Made by a program: the position numbers and the translations under genes. 58,126 bases of DNA from Hydrogenophilales bacterium (GTDB lineage Bacteria; Pseudomonadota; Gammaproteobacteria; Burkholderiales; Thiobacillaceae), in contig JAGXGM010000039.1 of NCBI GenBank assembly GCA_024636675.1, positions 1-58,126 on the forward strand, given 5' to 3'. The notes beneath the pieces are model-generated. The model worked only from the letters and a program-made list of their open reading frames with translations, was not told the origin of the DNA and did not search any database. Below, one piece after another: positions 16,578 to 26,868 of the stretch (positions are counted from its first letter, which is position 1; every line of letters starts with the position of its first letter).

Positions 16578-19151
16578 TCAGGCGTGGGGTGCGAAGAGGC
16601 TTTCCAGCACTGCCAGCTCGGCGGCGGCGCTGGCAAAATCGCCGCCCTGCACGCTGGCCTCGATGCGTGCGGCACCCGCCTGGATTTTGCTGGCCATTAC
16701 GCTGGCCGCAGCGCCCTTGAGGGCATGGGCCTCCTTGCGGCATGACTCGGCCTGACCTTGTTCGATGCACTGTTTCAGCGCGGCCAGGCTGGCCGCGGTG
16801 GTGCTGAGAAAGACCGCTTCCAGTTCCTTCACCAGCCCTGGATTGCCGGGGTAACGGGCTTGCAGGGCCTGCAGGTCGAGCAGCGGAACGCTGCCGGCGG
16901 CTGCCGGCGTGGTCGTCGGCAGCCATTGCAGGAGCAGGGCTGCCAGCGCCGCCTCGGTGTAGGGTTTGCTCAGATAATCGTTGGCCCCGGCCGCAAGGCA
17001 GGCTTCGCGGAAGCCCGCGTTGGCATTCGCGGTCAGCGCAATGATGGGAATGTGACGGATATCGGTCGCCAGGCGGCGAATCAGACGGGTGGCCTCCAGA
17101 CCATCCATTTCCGGCATTTGCCAATCCATCAGCACCAGGTCGAAGTCGTCTTTTTCCAGCAGCGCCAGTGCCTGCGTGCCATCAGTGGCCAGGGCGTACT
17201 GCAGGCCCAGTTCGCGCAGCTGGTGTGCCAGCATTTTCTGGTTCACGGGATGGTCTTCCACGATCAGGATACGTCCCTGCAGTTGCAGGGCCGTCTGTGC
17301 AGGCAGGTCAACCGGCGGCAGCGTGGTGGTCGGCAGATGCAACGCCAGGGTGAAACGGCTGCCTTGGCCGGCGGCGCTCTCGACGGTGAGCTGGCCCCCC
17401 ATCAGGTCGGCCAGCTGGCTGCTGATGGCGAGCCCGAGCCCCGTGCCGCCATGGCGACGCGTGGTCGACGAATCCGCCTGTGAAAAAGCCTGGAACAGGC
17501 GCTCCTGGGTGTCGACGCTAATCCCGATCCCGCTGTCCTGCACGCTGAACAGACAATTGACCATGCCGTCCGTCGCTTCGAATGTTGCCTCTAATCGGAC
17601 CTCGCCCTGAGGGGTGAACTTGATGGCGTTGTCCACCAGATTAAGCAGAATCTGGCGGATACGGGTGGGATCGCCCAGCAGTGCGGTGGGTGGGTCAGCA
17701 GGGAGCTCCAGCGTCAGGCGCAGGCTCCTTTCCATTGCACGTGCCTGGAACAGCGCAACCACGCCCTTCACCAGGGACACCGGCGAGAAGGCAACCTCCT
17801 CGATAGCCAGTTTGCCGGCTTCCATTTTGGAGAAGTCGAGGATGTCGTTGATGATGATGAGCAGACTCTCCGCCGAGCTCTTCAGGGTGGCGGCATATTC
17901 GCGCTGGTGTCCATCGAGCGGCGTTTTCAGCAGCAGCCCGCTCATGCCCAGAATGCCGTGCATCGGGGTGCGGATCTCGTGGCTGACGTTGGCGATGAAC
18001 TGCGACTTGGCTTGTGCCATTTGCAGGGCCGCTTCGCGCGCAGCCTCCTTGGCGGCTTCGGCGGCACGTCGTTCGGAAACGTCGCGCATGATCGCCTGGA
18101 TCACCGGCCGGCCTTCCAGCTGCATTGCATGCATGGCGATTTCGGCCGAGAAAACCGAGCCATCCTGGCGCCGCCCCTCCCAATCCATCACCGTATGCCC
18201 CTGCTTTTTGGCCCGCTCGATCGCCTGCATGGCGTGAGCGTAGGCCGTCAGGCCATTCGCCTGAACCGGCGTGCCAAGTTGTGAAATGGGGATATGCAGA
18301 AAGGTGTCGACCGAGTCCATGCCGAACATCGACAGTGTGGCCGGGTTGCAGTCGGTAAATTCCTTGTCGTCGAGGATGACCACCGCGTCGGAATTGGTTT
18401 CGAACAGGGTCTGGTATTTCTGCCTTTCGGTTTCCAGTTGGCGTGTCTGGGTCAGCAGGCGGCGGCTCACCAGTATGGCGACCAGCGCGGCCAGCAGCGT
18501 GGCGACGATGCCCAGCATCAGCATCAGGTTGCGGGTGGCCTGGTAGGCGGTATAGGTTTTGCCCAGCGCAGCTTCGTTGGCCTTGCGCTGCAGATTGGTC
18601 ATGTTGTCGAGGGCATTGACCAGGAGGTCCTGGAGCGGAATCGCTTCCTGCTGCAGCAGCGTCAATGCGCCGTAATTATTCTCCTCGAGTGCCGCCTCGA
18701 CTACGCTGAGCATGATCGGCTGGTTGCTGAAGGTGATGGCGTCGAGCTCATCCATCAGCTGCTTTTCCTCTGGGGTATTGAGCATCTTGAGCAGTCTGCT
18801 GCGATCGCCGGCGTAGCGCCCGCCATATTCCTGAAACCGGATAAAGAGCGCGTCTTTTTCCCAGGGGTCGATCGATACCACGATATTGTGCATCAGCACC
18901 GCACGGTCGCGCAGGGTATCGCGCATCTGCGAGGCCAGCCGCGTCTTGACGTTGTTGACCGAAACCACGCGTTCCAGTTCGGCATTGAGATGGGCCATCT
19001 GGGTGACCCCAAGCCCGATCACCGCAACCATCAGCAGCATGGCGGCACTGAACCCGATCCCCACATTGAACAGCAGACCGCGCAGCGGAAACCCCGCGGC
19101 TTGCCCACTTGCCGGCCTGGTCGGTCCTTGCGGGGGGGGGATGGATGACAT
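16578..19151 (-). CDS. Hybrid sensor histidine kinase (PAS, HisKA, HATPase, REC, Hpt)
   Basis: 857 residues. Membrane helix (about 27-50), a helical periplasmic sensor resembling four-helix bundle ligand-binding domains (60-205), a second helix (208-230), PAS (240-360), HisKA with VSHEIRTP (His near 389), HATPase (DNAIKF, DSGIGI, GGTGLGLAI), REC with MDWQMPEMDG (Asp near 675) and Hpt with AHALKGAA (His near 808). All phosphorelay residues are present. The start is 4 nt past the fbpC stop. Codons 4-7 contain a run of nine C. No cognate regulator gene is adjacent. Confidence 0.9.
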   Translation of the reverse strand: MSSIPPPQGPTRPASGQAAGFPLRGLLFNVGIGFSAAMLLMVAVIGLGVTQMAHLNAELERVVSVNNVKTRLASQMRDTLRDRAVLMHNIVVSIDPWEKDALFIRFQEYGGRYAGDRSRLLKMLNTPEEKQLMDELDAITFSNQPIMLSVVEAALEENNYGALTLLQQEAIPLQDLLVNALDNMTNLQRKANEAALGKTYTAYQATRNLMLMLGIVATLLAALVAILVSRRLLTQTRQLETERQKYQTLFETNSDAVVILDDKEFTDCNPATLSMFGMDSVDTFLHIPISQLGTPVQANGLTAYAHAMQAIERAKKQGHTVMDWEGRRQDGSVFSAEIAMHAMQLEGRPVIQAIMRDVSERRAAEAAKEAAREAALQMAQAKSQFIANVSHEIRTPMHGILGMSGLLLKTPLDGHQREYAATLKSSAESLLIIINDILDFSKMEAGKLAIEEVAFSPVSLVKGVVALFQARAMERSLRLTLELPADPPTALLGDPTRIRQILLNLVDNAIKFTPQGEVRLEATFEATDGMVNCLFSVQDSGIGISVDTQERLFQAFSQADSSTTRRHGGTGLGLAISSQLADLMGGQLTVESAAGQGSRFTLALHLPTTTLPPVDLPAQTALQLQGRILIVEDHPVNQKMLAHQLRELGLQYALATDGTQALALLEKDDFDLVLMDWQMPEMDGLEATRLIRRLATDIRHIPIIALTANANAGFREACLAAGANDYLSKPYTEAALAALLLQWLPTTTPAAAGSVPLLDLQALQARYPGNPGLVKELEAVFLSTTAASLAALKQCIEQGQAESCRKEAHALKGAAASVMASKIQAGAARIEASVQGGDFASAAAELAVLESLFAPHA
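19132..19140 (-). repeat. Nine-base G:C homopolymer in the kinase start region
   Basis: On the coding strand the sequence is ATG TCA TCC AT followed by nine C, then G. The run lies in codons 4 to 7 of the hybrid kinase, where a one-base slip would shift the frame of the whole protein. Homopolymers this long near a start codon are typical of phase-variable genes, but the sequence alone cannot show variation. Confidence 0.85.
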
Positions 19152-19155
19152 CAGC

Positions 19156-20223
<1,068 letters not shown>

Positions 20224-20228
20224 GGGGG

Positions 20229-21905
20229 TTAGTCGTGCGGGCGCGTGCTGCGCCAGGTCAGGAGAATGATGGGGATGATACCGGCAATGACAATGGCCAG
20301 CGCGGGCAGCGCGGCGCGCTCCCATTCGCCCTCCGAGGTCATCTCGAATATCCGTACCGCCAGCGTGTCCCAGCCGAAGGGGCGGGTCATCAGGGTGATC
20401 GGCATTTCCTTCATGATGTCGACGAAAGCGAACGTTGCCGCGGTCAGCAGGCTGGCGCGCAGCATCGGCAGATGCACCCGCGCCAGCAGCCCGACCGCGC
20501 CGGTGCCGAGGTTTTTCGCGGCCTCGTCGACGTTGCGTGTGATGCGGTGCAGGCCGCTGTCGATGGGGCCGAAGCCGACCGCGAGAAATCGCACCAGATA
20601 GGCCAGCAGCATGATCAGCAAGGTGCCCTTGAGGATCTCGGTGCCTTCGAAGCCGAACCACGTCTGGCCGGCGTCGATCAGCCAGTTGTCCAGCGCCGCC
20701 ACCGGGATGAACAGGCCCACCGCCAACACGGCCCCGGGGAAGGCGTAGCCGAGGGTGGCCAGGCGCTGCGTCCACATCATCGCGCTGCCGGGGCGCTGGC
20801 GTCCGGCATAGGCGAGCAGCAGGGCCACCACCACCACCATCAGCGCGCCGATGCCGGCCAGCAGTACCGAATGCCAGGCGAAGGCCCAGTAGCGGGCGTC
20901 GAGGTCGACATCAACGACCTCGCGCGTCCACAGGATCAATTGCGTGACCGGGATCAGAAAGGCCACCGCCAGCACCGTCCCGGCGTACACGAAGGCCAGT
21001 CCGGCCAGCAGCGGCGACAGCTGGATGCGGCGCTGCGCGGCGCTGCGCCCCACCGTGCTGTAGCGCATCTGCGTGCGCGAGCGCTGCTCGAACACCACCA
21101 CGACCAGCACGAACAGGATCAGGATCGACGCCAGCTGTGCGGCCGCCGCCAGCGAGAACAGGCTGTACCACGCCTTGTAGATGGCAGTGGTGAAAGTGTC
21201 GTAGTTGAAAATCGCCATGGTGCCGAAGTCGGCCAGGGTTTCCATCAGCGCCAGCATCAGTCCGGCGGCGATCCACGGCCGCGCCATCGGCAGCGCTACC
21301 CGGAAAAAGCCCTGCGTACGGGAGAGCCCGAGCGACTGCGCCGCTTCCAGTGCGATTGCCCCCTGCGTCGCGAAGGCGTTCTTGGCGATCAGATACACAT
21401 AGGGGTAGAGCGCCAGCGACATCACCAGGATGACGCCGCCGCGCGAACGGATCTCGGGCAGCCCGGTGATGCCCCAGCTGTCCCGCAGCCAGGTCTGCAG
21501 CGGGCCGGTGAAGTCCAGCAGGCCGATCGCGACAAACGCCGTAACGTAGGCAGGCAGCGCCAGCGGCAGCAGCAGCGCCCAGCCGAACACGCGGCGACCG
21601 GGAAATTCGCACATCGCCGTCAGCCAGGCCAGTGATACGCCGAGCACGCTGACGCCGAGCCCCACGCCCAAAACCAGCCACAACGTATTAACCACCAGTT
21701 GGGGCAGGGCGAACTCGATCAGGTGCGAAAGGATGTCGCGCTCGACCTGGGCGAACGACGAGAAGGTGACGACTACCGGCACCAGCACCAGCGCGGCGAC
21801 GGCGAGGGCAAACAGCATCCAGCCGCTGAAACGGGGACGGTAGCCCGGTACGACAAAAACGCCCGCAAAGGGCGTTTTTGTCGATGCGACAACGGGATCA
21901 GCCAA
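20229..21905 (-). CDS. fbpB: Iron(III) ABC transporter permease
   Basis: 558 residues, the fused double-permease length with about twelve membrane helices. Two EAA-type coupling loops are visible: EAAQSLGLSRTQGFFRVALP (about residue 187) and DEAAKNLGTGAVGLLARVHLP (about residue 464). It imports Fe3+ released from FbpA. The start is uncertain. The open frame reaches a TTG at 21903-21905, but a terminator-like hairpin lies at 21851-21883; the first in-frame ATG is at 21816-21818, after the hairpin, and would remove the positively charged N-terminal stretch. Confidence 0.9.
   Translation of the reverse strand: MADPVVASTKTPFAGVFVVPGYRPRFSGWMLFALAVAALVLVPVVVTFSSFAQVERDILSHLIEFALPQLVVNTLWLVLGVGLGVSVLGVSLAWLTAMCEFPGRRVFGWALLLPLALPAYVTAFVAIGLLDFTGPLQTWLRDSWGITGLPEIRSRGGVILVMSLALYPYVYLIAKNAFATQGAIALEAAQSLGLSRTQGFFRVALPMARPWIAAGLMLALMETLADFGTMAIFNYDTFTTAIYKAWYSLFSLAAAAQLASILILFVLVVVVFEQRSRTQMRYSTVGRSAAQRRIQLSPLLAGLAFVYAGTVLAVAFLIPVTQLILWTREVVDVDLDARYWAFAWHSVLLAGIGALMVVVVALLLAYAGRQRPGSAMMWTQRLATLGYAFPGAVLAVGLFIPVAALDNWLIDAGQTWFGFEGTEILKGTLLIMLLAYLVRFLAVGFGPIDSGLHRITRNVDEAAKNLGTGAVGLLARVHLPMLRASLLTAATFAFVDIMKEMPITLMTRPFGWDTLAVRIFEMTSEGEWERAALPALAIVIAGIIPIILLTWRSTRPHD
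21851..21883 (-). terminator. Terminator-like hairpin between fbpA and fbpB
   Basis: The arms 21851-21864 and 21870-21883 are perfect 14-nt complements around a 5-nt loop. The core ACGCCC/GGGCGT stem is followed in the transcribed direction by five T. It matches a classical intrinsic terminator and would reduce read-through after the binding-protein gene. Confidence 0.7.
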
Positions 21906-21944
21906 GATGAATCATTTCAATTTTCAATAAGTTCTTGAGCGAGC

Positions 21945-22952
21945 TTATTTATAACCGGCGCGATCCATCAATTTTACGGCCTTGACCTGCAGGCTGCCAG
22001 CTTCTTTCACGTTGATGAGGTTTTGCTTGAAGCTGCCCCATGCTGCCACGGTCTTGTCCGGCGCTACTTTCGGATTGACCGGGTATTCCAGGTTGACGTC
22101 GGCGAACAGGTTCTGCGCCTTGTCGGACGACAGCCACTCGATCAGCTTCTGCGCGCCTTCCGGGTTCTTGGCGTGGCGCGTGACGCCGGCGCCGGAGATG
22201 TTGACGTGCACGCCGGCTGCCTGGTTATTCAGGTTCTGGTTGGGCCAGAAGATCGCCAGCGGCAGGTTGGGTTTTTTCGCCATCAGGCGACCGAAGTAAT
22301 AGGTATTGACCAAGGTGACATCACACTGGCCGGCAGCTACCGCTTCCATCGCCTTGGTGTCGTCGGGGAAGGGTGAGGTCGCGAGGTTGGCGACCCAGCC
22401 GCGCACCATGTCCTCGGTTTTGTCTTCGCCGTATTCGGTGATCATCATCGCCACCAGGCTCTGGTTATAGACCTTCTTCGAGGTGCGCAGGCACAGGCGG
22501 CCCTTCCATTTCGGGTGGGTCAGGTCCTCGTAGGTCGACAGTTCGCCGGGTTTGACCTTGCTGGTGTTGTAGACCAGGGTGCGCGCGCGCACCGACAGGC
22601 CGAACCATTCGTTGCCAGGATCGCGCAGATGGGCCGGCACATTGGCCTGCAGGGTTTTCGACTGGATCGGGCGCAGCAGACCTTCTTCGGATGCCTGCCA
22701 CAGGTTGCCTGCGTCGACGGTCAACAGCACGTCGGCCGGGGTGTTTTTGCCTTCGGCTTTGAGGCGCGCCATCAGCGGGCCTTCCTTGTCGGTGATGAAC
22801 TTGATCTGCACCCCTGTGTCGCGGGTGTAGGCATCGAACAGCGGCTTGATCAGCTGTTCGTTGCGCGCGGAATACACCACTACTTCTTCAGCCAGTGCGG
22901 GCAGGGCGGCGGCCGCGAGGGCCAGTGCAGCAAGCAGTTTGGTCATTTTCAT
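21945..22952 (-). CDS. fbpA: Periplasmic Fe(III)-binding protein
   Basis: 335 residues with signal peptide [21 protein letters not shown]. The mature protein starts [21 protein letters not shown], as in ferric-binding proteins, and contains the paired iron-ligand tyrosines in [10 protein letters not shown] (about residue 221). The domain hinge [20 protein letters not shown] is also conserved. It binds ferric iron in the periplasm and delivers it to FbpBC. A Fur-type operator lies 48 bp upstream, so expression is expected to rise under iron limitation. Confidence 0.94.
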   Translation of the reverse strand: MKMTKLLAALALAAAALPALAEEVVVYSARNEQLIKPLFDAYTRDTGVQIKFITDKEGPLMARLKAEGKNTPADVLLTVDAGNLWQASEEGLLRPIQSKTLQANVPAHLRDPGNEWFGLSVRARTLVYNTSKVKPGELSTYEDLTHPKWKGRLCLRTSKKVYNQSLVAMMITEYGEDKTEDMVRGWVANLATSPFPDDTKAMEAVAAGQCDVTLVNTYYFGRLMAKKPNLPLAIFWPNQNLNNQAAGVHVNISGAGVTRHAKNPEGAQKLIEWLSSDKAQNLFADVNLEYPVNPKVAPDKTVAAWGSFKQNLINVKEAGSLQVKAVKLMDRAGYK

Positions 22953-22999
22953 GTCTGGTTGATCCTCAATGTATTAAGTGTTGCCAATCGTACTGCAAA

Positions 23000-23014
23000 T
23001 GATAACGGTTATCA
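23000..23014. promoter_or_regulatory. Predicted Fur box upstream of fbpA
   Basis: The 15-nt palindrome TGATAACGGTTATCA has perfect 7-1-7 symmetry, matching the core model TGATAATNATTATCA for Fur sites. It lies 48 bp before the fbpA start and is the only such element in the region. The adjoining sequence is AT-rich, as promoters here are. Confidence 0.82.
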
Positions 23015-23068
23015 ATACATTGATAGAAAAATGACAGGGAATAGAAAAATGACAGAGACTGCCGGGAT

Positions 23069-23749
23069 TCATTTCCGCTCGAACTGGATCATGGTCTGCA
23101 ATTCGCCTTCGAACAGCGCCTCCATCCGGATGGCGCCCGGCTGCTCGACGAGGTCCAGTCCAGGTTGCTCCGGCGGAGAAATATCGAGCAGGGTCAGCGT
23201 CTGGGCCGGGTAGTCGACAGCCAGCGAGACCCGCATCGGGTAATAGCCGTCCAGAAACTTGCGCATGTAGGGGCCGTTGGTCAGACTGAAATAGCCGTTT
23301 CCTGTGTTGCGCAGGGCGCGGATTTGCGCAGACAGACACAGCCGGGCCCCCGGTTCGATCTGGCGCAATTGGACGCTTGACCCTTCGATCCAGGCATCCT
23401 TGATGTGGCCAAAAGCGTCCAGCCGGAGATCACGCACGAAACCTTCGCGGAAGGTGATCTGTGCGCTGGGTACTGCGTCGAGATGATCGTGACATTGCGA
23501 CAGGCTGACCCAGCCGGATTCCAGGCTGTCGGGCTCGATGCGGATGCGGTTCTGGTGATGGTGGACCGGTTTGGCGGGCAGGCTGACGAGGAATTGCAAA
23601 TGCCCCTCGTTGACGGCAGTTGCGCTTTCAAAACTGAGATCATCCGCGGCATGCGCCATGCCCGTATACACAATCGCAGCCCCCAGCAGGCCGCACCGGA
23701 TCAGGCGTGCACCGGAACTAATCGGGCACGGGATCGGCGGATGGGCCAT
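23069..23749 (-). CDS. Exported protein of unknown function
   Basis: 226 residues from the ATG at 23747-23749, giving a signal-peptide-like start (ARLIRCGLLGAAIVYTGMAHA). The mature protein is predicted as mainly beta strand and contains HHHQNRIRIEPDSLESGWV and LRLDAFGHIKDAWIEG segments, with two cysteines. I do not recognise a family. The start overlaps the 3' end of the NlpC/P60 gene by 32 nt, so the two are probably co-transcribed. The overlap argues for translational coupling. Confidence 0.62.
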   Translation of the reverse strand: MAHPPIPCPISSGARLIRCGLLGAAIVYTGMAHAADDLSFESATAVNEGHLQFLVSLPAKPVHHHQNRIRIEPDSLESGWVSLSQCHDHLDAVPSAQITFREGFVRDLRLDAFGHIKDAWIEGSSVQLRQIEPGARLCLSAQIRALRNTGNGYFSLTNGPYMRKFLDGYYPMRVSLAVDYPAQTLTLLDISPPEQPGLDLVEQPGAIRMEALFEGELQTMIQFERK

Positions 23750-24197
23750 GGTCGGGTGGGGTGACGCGCCGTGCGCCGTCATACCGTTCGCGCCAGTAGT
23801 GGTTGTTGAGATTGGAGACCATGACTGCACCCGAGCGGCTGCTCGCAGCGTGCACAAAACGGTCATCGCCCAGATAAATGCCGACATGGGAAAACGCGCG
23901 ATTGAGGGTATTGAAGAAGACCAGATCGCCCGGCAGAAGTTCGGTGTGCGCCAGCGGTCGCGTGGCTTCGCTAATCGCGCGGCTGTCGCGCGGCAGCATG
24001 ATGCCGGTTGTCTGCCTGAACACGTGGCCGACGAAGCCGCTGCAATCGAGGCCGGTCCCGGGCGACGTGCCGCCAAGGCGATACGGACTGCCGACCAGGC
24101 TGACGGCATAGATCGGGATGTCTTCAGCCGGGGTGTTGGCATGAGCGGGCAGCACCAGCAGCAACATCAACAGGGATAGCAGCGCGACAGGCTTCAT
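23718..24197 (-). CDS. NlpC/P60-family cell-wall hydrolase
   Basis: 159 residues. Signal peptide (MKPVALLSLLMLLLVLPAHA). The NlpC/P60 catalytic residues are visible: Cys in GLDCSGFVGHVF, His in FSHVGIYLGDDRFVHA, and further FVHAASS. It likely cleaves peptide stems of peptidoglycan in the periplasm. No anchoring or binding domain is seen. The following overlapping gene of unknown function probably belongs to the same transcript. Confidence 0.88.
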   Translation of the reverse strand: MKPVALLSLLMLLLVLPAHANTPAEDIPIYAVSLVGSPYRLGGTSPGTGLDCSGFVGHVFRQTTGIMLPRDSRAISEATRPLAHTELLPGDLVFFNTLNRAFSHVGIYLGDDRFVHAASSRSGAVMVSNLNNHYWRERYDGARRVTPPDHGPSADPVPD

Positions 24198-24276
24198 GGG
24201 ATGGCAATCTGCTCTATAGTTAGTTCAATCGAAAAAACGGCCACATCCGGCGAGTCTTGACCTTGAGGACCACACC

Positions 24277-24969
24277 ATGAATGACGCTCCGTCTCCTGTG
24301 CCTGAAACCAGTATCCTCGAAAATGCGCAGCTCAAGCAATTGCACGATGCTGCCGCGGCTGTGGCGGCTGCGTCCGAACCTGATCTGCACGAGCGGGTGC
24401 GTGAACTGACCGCGCGTGCGCTGCACGAACGTCGCCTGGCGCTGCAAAACATTGGTGAAATCGTCGGCGCGATCACCTCCGGCGTCGGCAGCGGACTCGC
24501 GACGCGCGGCGGCGAGATGAAGGCGGGCCTCAAGCAGGCCTGGGCCGGTATCGACGATGCCGTCGGCAATGCTGCGCAGGCGGCCGCCTATGCCTTGCAG
24601 GAAGCTGCTACGCAAGGGAAGGCTTTCAAGGATAACGAACTGAAGGCCAGCCTGGAGCAGTTGCGCGACCTCGAGGTGCAGCTTTTCGACAGCCTGAAGC
24701 AGACTGCCAACCAGTCCGGGGGCAAGCTGAAAGAGGAGCTCGGTTACCTGAGCGACCACCTCAAACATAGCGGCTCCCGCACCGGCGAGCAGGCACGGGA
24801 GGCTCTGCGGCAGCTGGCGGGCGGCATGAAAGCAGGCAGCGAAGCGGGACGCGCCGGGCTGAGCGAGGCAGTGAGCACGACCGCCGGGCGCCTGTCCCAG
24901 GTGGCGAGCGGCATGCTGGCAGCCTTGTCCGATTCGCTTAAACGGCAAAGCGAGCGCCTGCGTTCCTGA
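24277..24969 (+). CDS. Alanine-rich helical protein, phasin-like (DUF6781-type?)
   Basis: 230 residues, almost entirely helical, with repeated amphipathic segments (for example RVRELTARALHERRLAL and LKASLEQLRDLEVQLFDSL). There is no signal peptide and no cysteine. The composition (Ala, Leu, Glu, Lys) resembles phasins and surface-coating proteins. The assignment to the DUF6781 family is from memory and uncertain. No neighbour on the same strand explains a role. Confidence 0.45.
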   Translation: MNDAPSPVPETSILENAQLKQLHDAAAAVAAASEPDLHERVRELTARALHERRLALQNIGEIVGAITSGVGSGLATRGGEMKAGLKQAWAGIDDAVGNAAQAAAYALQEAATQGKAFKDNELKASLEQLRDLEVQLFDSLKQTANQSGGKLKEELGYLSDHLKHSGSRTGEQAREALRQLAGGMKAGSEAGRAGLSEAVSTTAGRLSQVASGMLAALSDSLKRQSERLRS

Positions 24970-25006
24970 CAGCATTCCATCGAACGCGCCGGTTACTCAA
25001 ACGCGG

Positions 25007-25139
25007 CCGGCGTACCCCTTGCGGGTACCGCGGAGTCGTTGCTGCTTGAGCGGCTTACGAATCCGGCGTGCCCCTTGCGGGTACTGCGGAGTCGTTGCTG
25101 CTTTAGCGGCTTACGAATCCGGCGTGCCCCTTGCGGGTA
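25007..25139. repeat. Tandem 56-bp repeat, two full copies plus a partial one
   Basis: Units at 25007-25062, 25063-25118 and a 21-nt partial at 25119-25139. Each begins CCGGCGTGCCCCTTGCGGGT and ends AGCGGCTTACGAAT, with a few single-base differences. Pieces such as CTTGCGGGT recur in the repeat clusters near 42.7 kb and 55 kb. The array lies between an unknown gene and ubiB; no coding frame is supported. Confidence 0.85.
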
Positions 25140-25178
25140 CACTTCTAGCGTTACTGATTTCAAAAAACAATCATAACG

Positions 25179-26858
25179 ATGCTCTGGGAAACCATTTCCG
25201 TCGTGCGCGATCTGCCGCGCTTGCATGAAATCGCCTCGGTGATGATTCGCTACGGCTGGGGCGATCTGGTACGCGTCCTCGGCATCAGCGGCGCACTGGA
25301 ACGCGCCGGGCGGGTGATGAACTGGCACAGCACCAGTGAGATCAGCCAGCTTGACGCGCCGGTACGCATTCGCCGCGCACTGGAAGAGCTTGGACCGACT
25401 TTCGTCAAGCTGGGCCAATTGCTGGCGACGCGGGTTGACATGTTCCCGCCGCAGTGGATAGCCGAATTCGAAAAGCTGCACAGCCAGGTGCCGGCGGTGC
25501 CCTATGAAATTCTGTACCCCGAGCTGATGGACGCACTCAAGGGCGAGCCCGGCGAGGTGTTCGCCGAGTTCAATGCCCTGCCGCTGGCGGCAGCGTCCAT
25601 TGCGCAGGTACATCGCGCCCGCCTCAAAGATGGTACGCCGGTCATCGTCAAGATCCGTCGCCCCGGCATCGAGGGCGTGATCCGGGCCGACCTGCGCATT
25701 CTGGAGCATGCCGCCAGGTTGCTGGAAAGCGAAATGCCGGATTCGCGGCGCTATGACCCGGTTCATATCGTCTCGCAGTTTCGCCGTTCGCTGAATCGCG
25801 AACTCGACCTGGCCAAGGAAGCGCGCAACCTCGACCAGTTCGCGCGCCGCTTTGCCGACGACCCGCTGGTGGTAATCCCCAGGGTGTATTGGGAATTCAC
25901 CAATGATCGGGTCAATGTTCAGGAGGAAATCGTCGGCCTGGCAGGGGTGGCGCCCGACAGGCTGCGGGCCGCCGGTCTCGATCCCAGGCTGCTGGCGGCG
26001 CGCGGTGCCGACACCGTGCTGCGCATGGTGCTGGAACACGGCTATTTTCATGCCGATCCGCATCCTGGAAATATCCTCTTCCTGCCCGACAACCGCATCG
26101 GCATCATCGATTTCGGCATGGTGGGGATGCTGACGCGTTTCCGCCGCAATCAAATAGTCGACATGCTGCACGCCCTGACGCGCAAGGACGAACAGGCCAT
26201 GCTGCAGCTTCTGCTCGACTGGGGCGGCGATGCGTTGAGCGATGAAGAACGCCTGGCTTTCGACGTCGCGGAACTGATGCAAAACTACGACGACCTGCAG
26301 CTCAAGGATATGAAGCTCGGTGCATTGCTGAACGACGTCGCGACCTTGCTGCGCGACAATAATCTGGTGCTGCCGGCCGACCTGACTTTGCTGTTCAAGA
26401 CGCTGATCACGCTGGAAGGTCTGGGCCAGCAGCTCGACCCCGAATTCGATATGATCGACCACGTGACACCGTTCGTGGAGCGCATCATCAAGCAGCGCTA
26501 CACGCCGCAGGCGTTGCTGGCGCGGGGGCGCAAAAGCATGCGCGAAGCGCTGGAAGTGGTGGCCGATTTGCCGCGCGACCTGCAGCATCTGGTGCGGGAC
26601 ATGCGACGGGGGCGGGTGCGGGTCGATCTCGACCTGAAACGGCTTGATCGTTTCGGCCATCAGTTAGACAGCGCCAGCAACCGGCTGACCATGGGCATTC
26701 TGACCGCCTCGCTGGTGGTGGGCTCCAGCATCATCATGACGGTGGAAGGCGGGCCTCAGCTATTCGGCCTGCCTTTGTTCGGCCTGCTGGGCTTCCTGAT
26801 CGCGTTCTTCAACAGCCTGTGGATCATTTTTTCCATCTGGCGCTCGGGCAAGCACTGA
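25179..26858 (+). CDS. ubiB: UbiB/ABC1-family atypical kinase-like protein
   Basis: 559 residues. The family KxGQ motif appears as FVKLGQLLATR (about residue 78), then the Ala-rich nucleotide loop AAASIAQVHRARL, the catalytic-like EHGYFHADPHPGNILF and IGIIDFGMVG. Two membrane helices at the C terminus (about 507-555) complete the normal UbiB plan. It is needed for ubiquinone synthesis, with ATPase activity implicated in extracting lipid intermediates. Alternative AarF-type ABC1 proteins share this plan; the tail helices favour UbiB. Confidence 0.9.
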   Translation: MLWETISVVRDLPRLHEIASVMIRYGWGDLVRVLGISGALERAGRVMNWHSTSEISQLDAPVRIRRALEELGPTFVKLGQLLATRVDMFPPQWIAEFEKLHSQVPAVPYEILYPELMDALKGEPGEVFAEFNALPLAAASIAQVHRARLKDGTPVIVKIRRPGIEGVIRADLRILEHAARLLESEMPDSRRYDPVHIVSQFRRSLNRELDLAKEARNLDQFARRFADDPLVVIPRVYWEFTNDRVNVQEEIVGLAGVAPDRLRAAGLDPRLLAARGADTVLRMVLEHGYFHADPHPGNILFLPDNRIGIIDFGMVGMLTRFRRNQIVDMLHALTRKDEQAMLQLLLDWGGDALSDEERLAFDVAELMQNYDDLQLKDMKLGALLNDVATLLRDNNLVLPADLTLLFKTLITLEGLGQQLDPEFDMIDHVTPFVERIIKQRYTPQALLARGRKSMREALEVVADLPRDLQHLVRDMRRGRVRVDLDLKRLDRFGHQLDSASNRLTMGILTASLVVGSSIIMTVEGGPQLFGLPLFGLLGFLIAFFNSLWIIFSIWRSGKH

Positions 26859-26868
26859 TACGCTGTCG

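Noticed and set aside
20235-21635. 466-residue open frame on the plus strand opposite fbpB
   Set aside because: Composition (Gln, Arg, His, Asp, Gly rich) is that of an antisense frame of a GC-rich gene, and fbpB has clear family motifs on the other strand.
24970-25178. CRISPR array
   Set aside because: The 56-bp units are directly joined without spacers and only two copies are complete.
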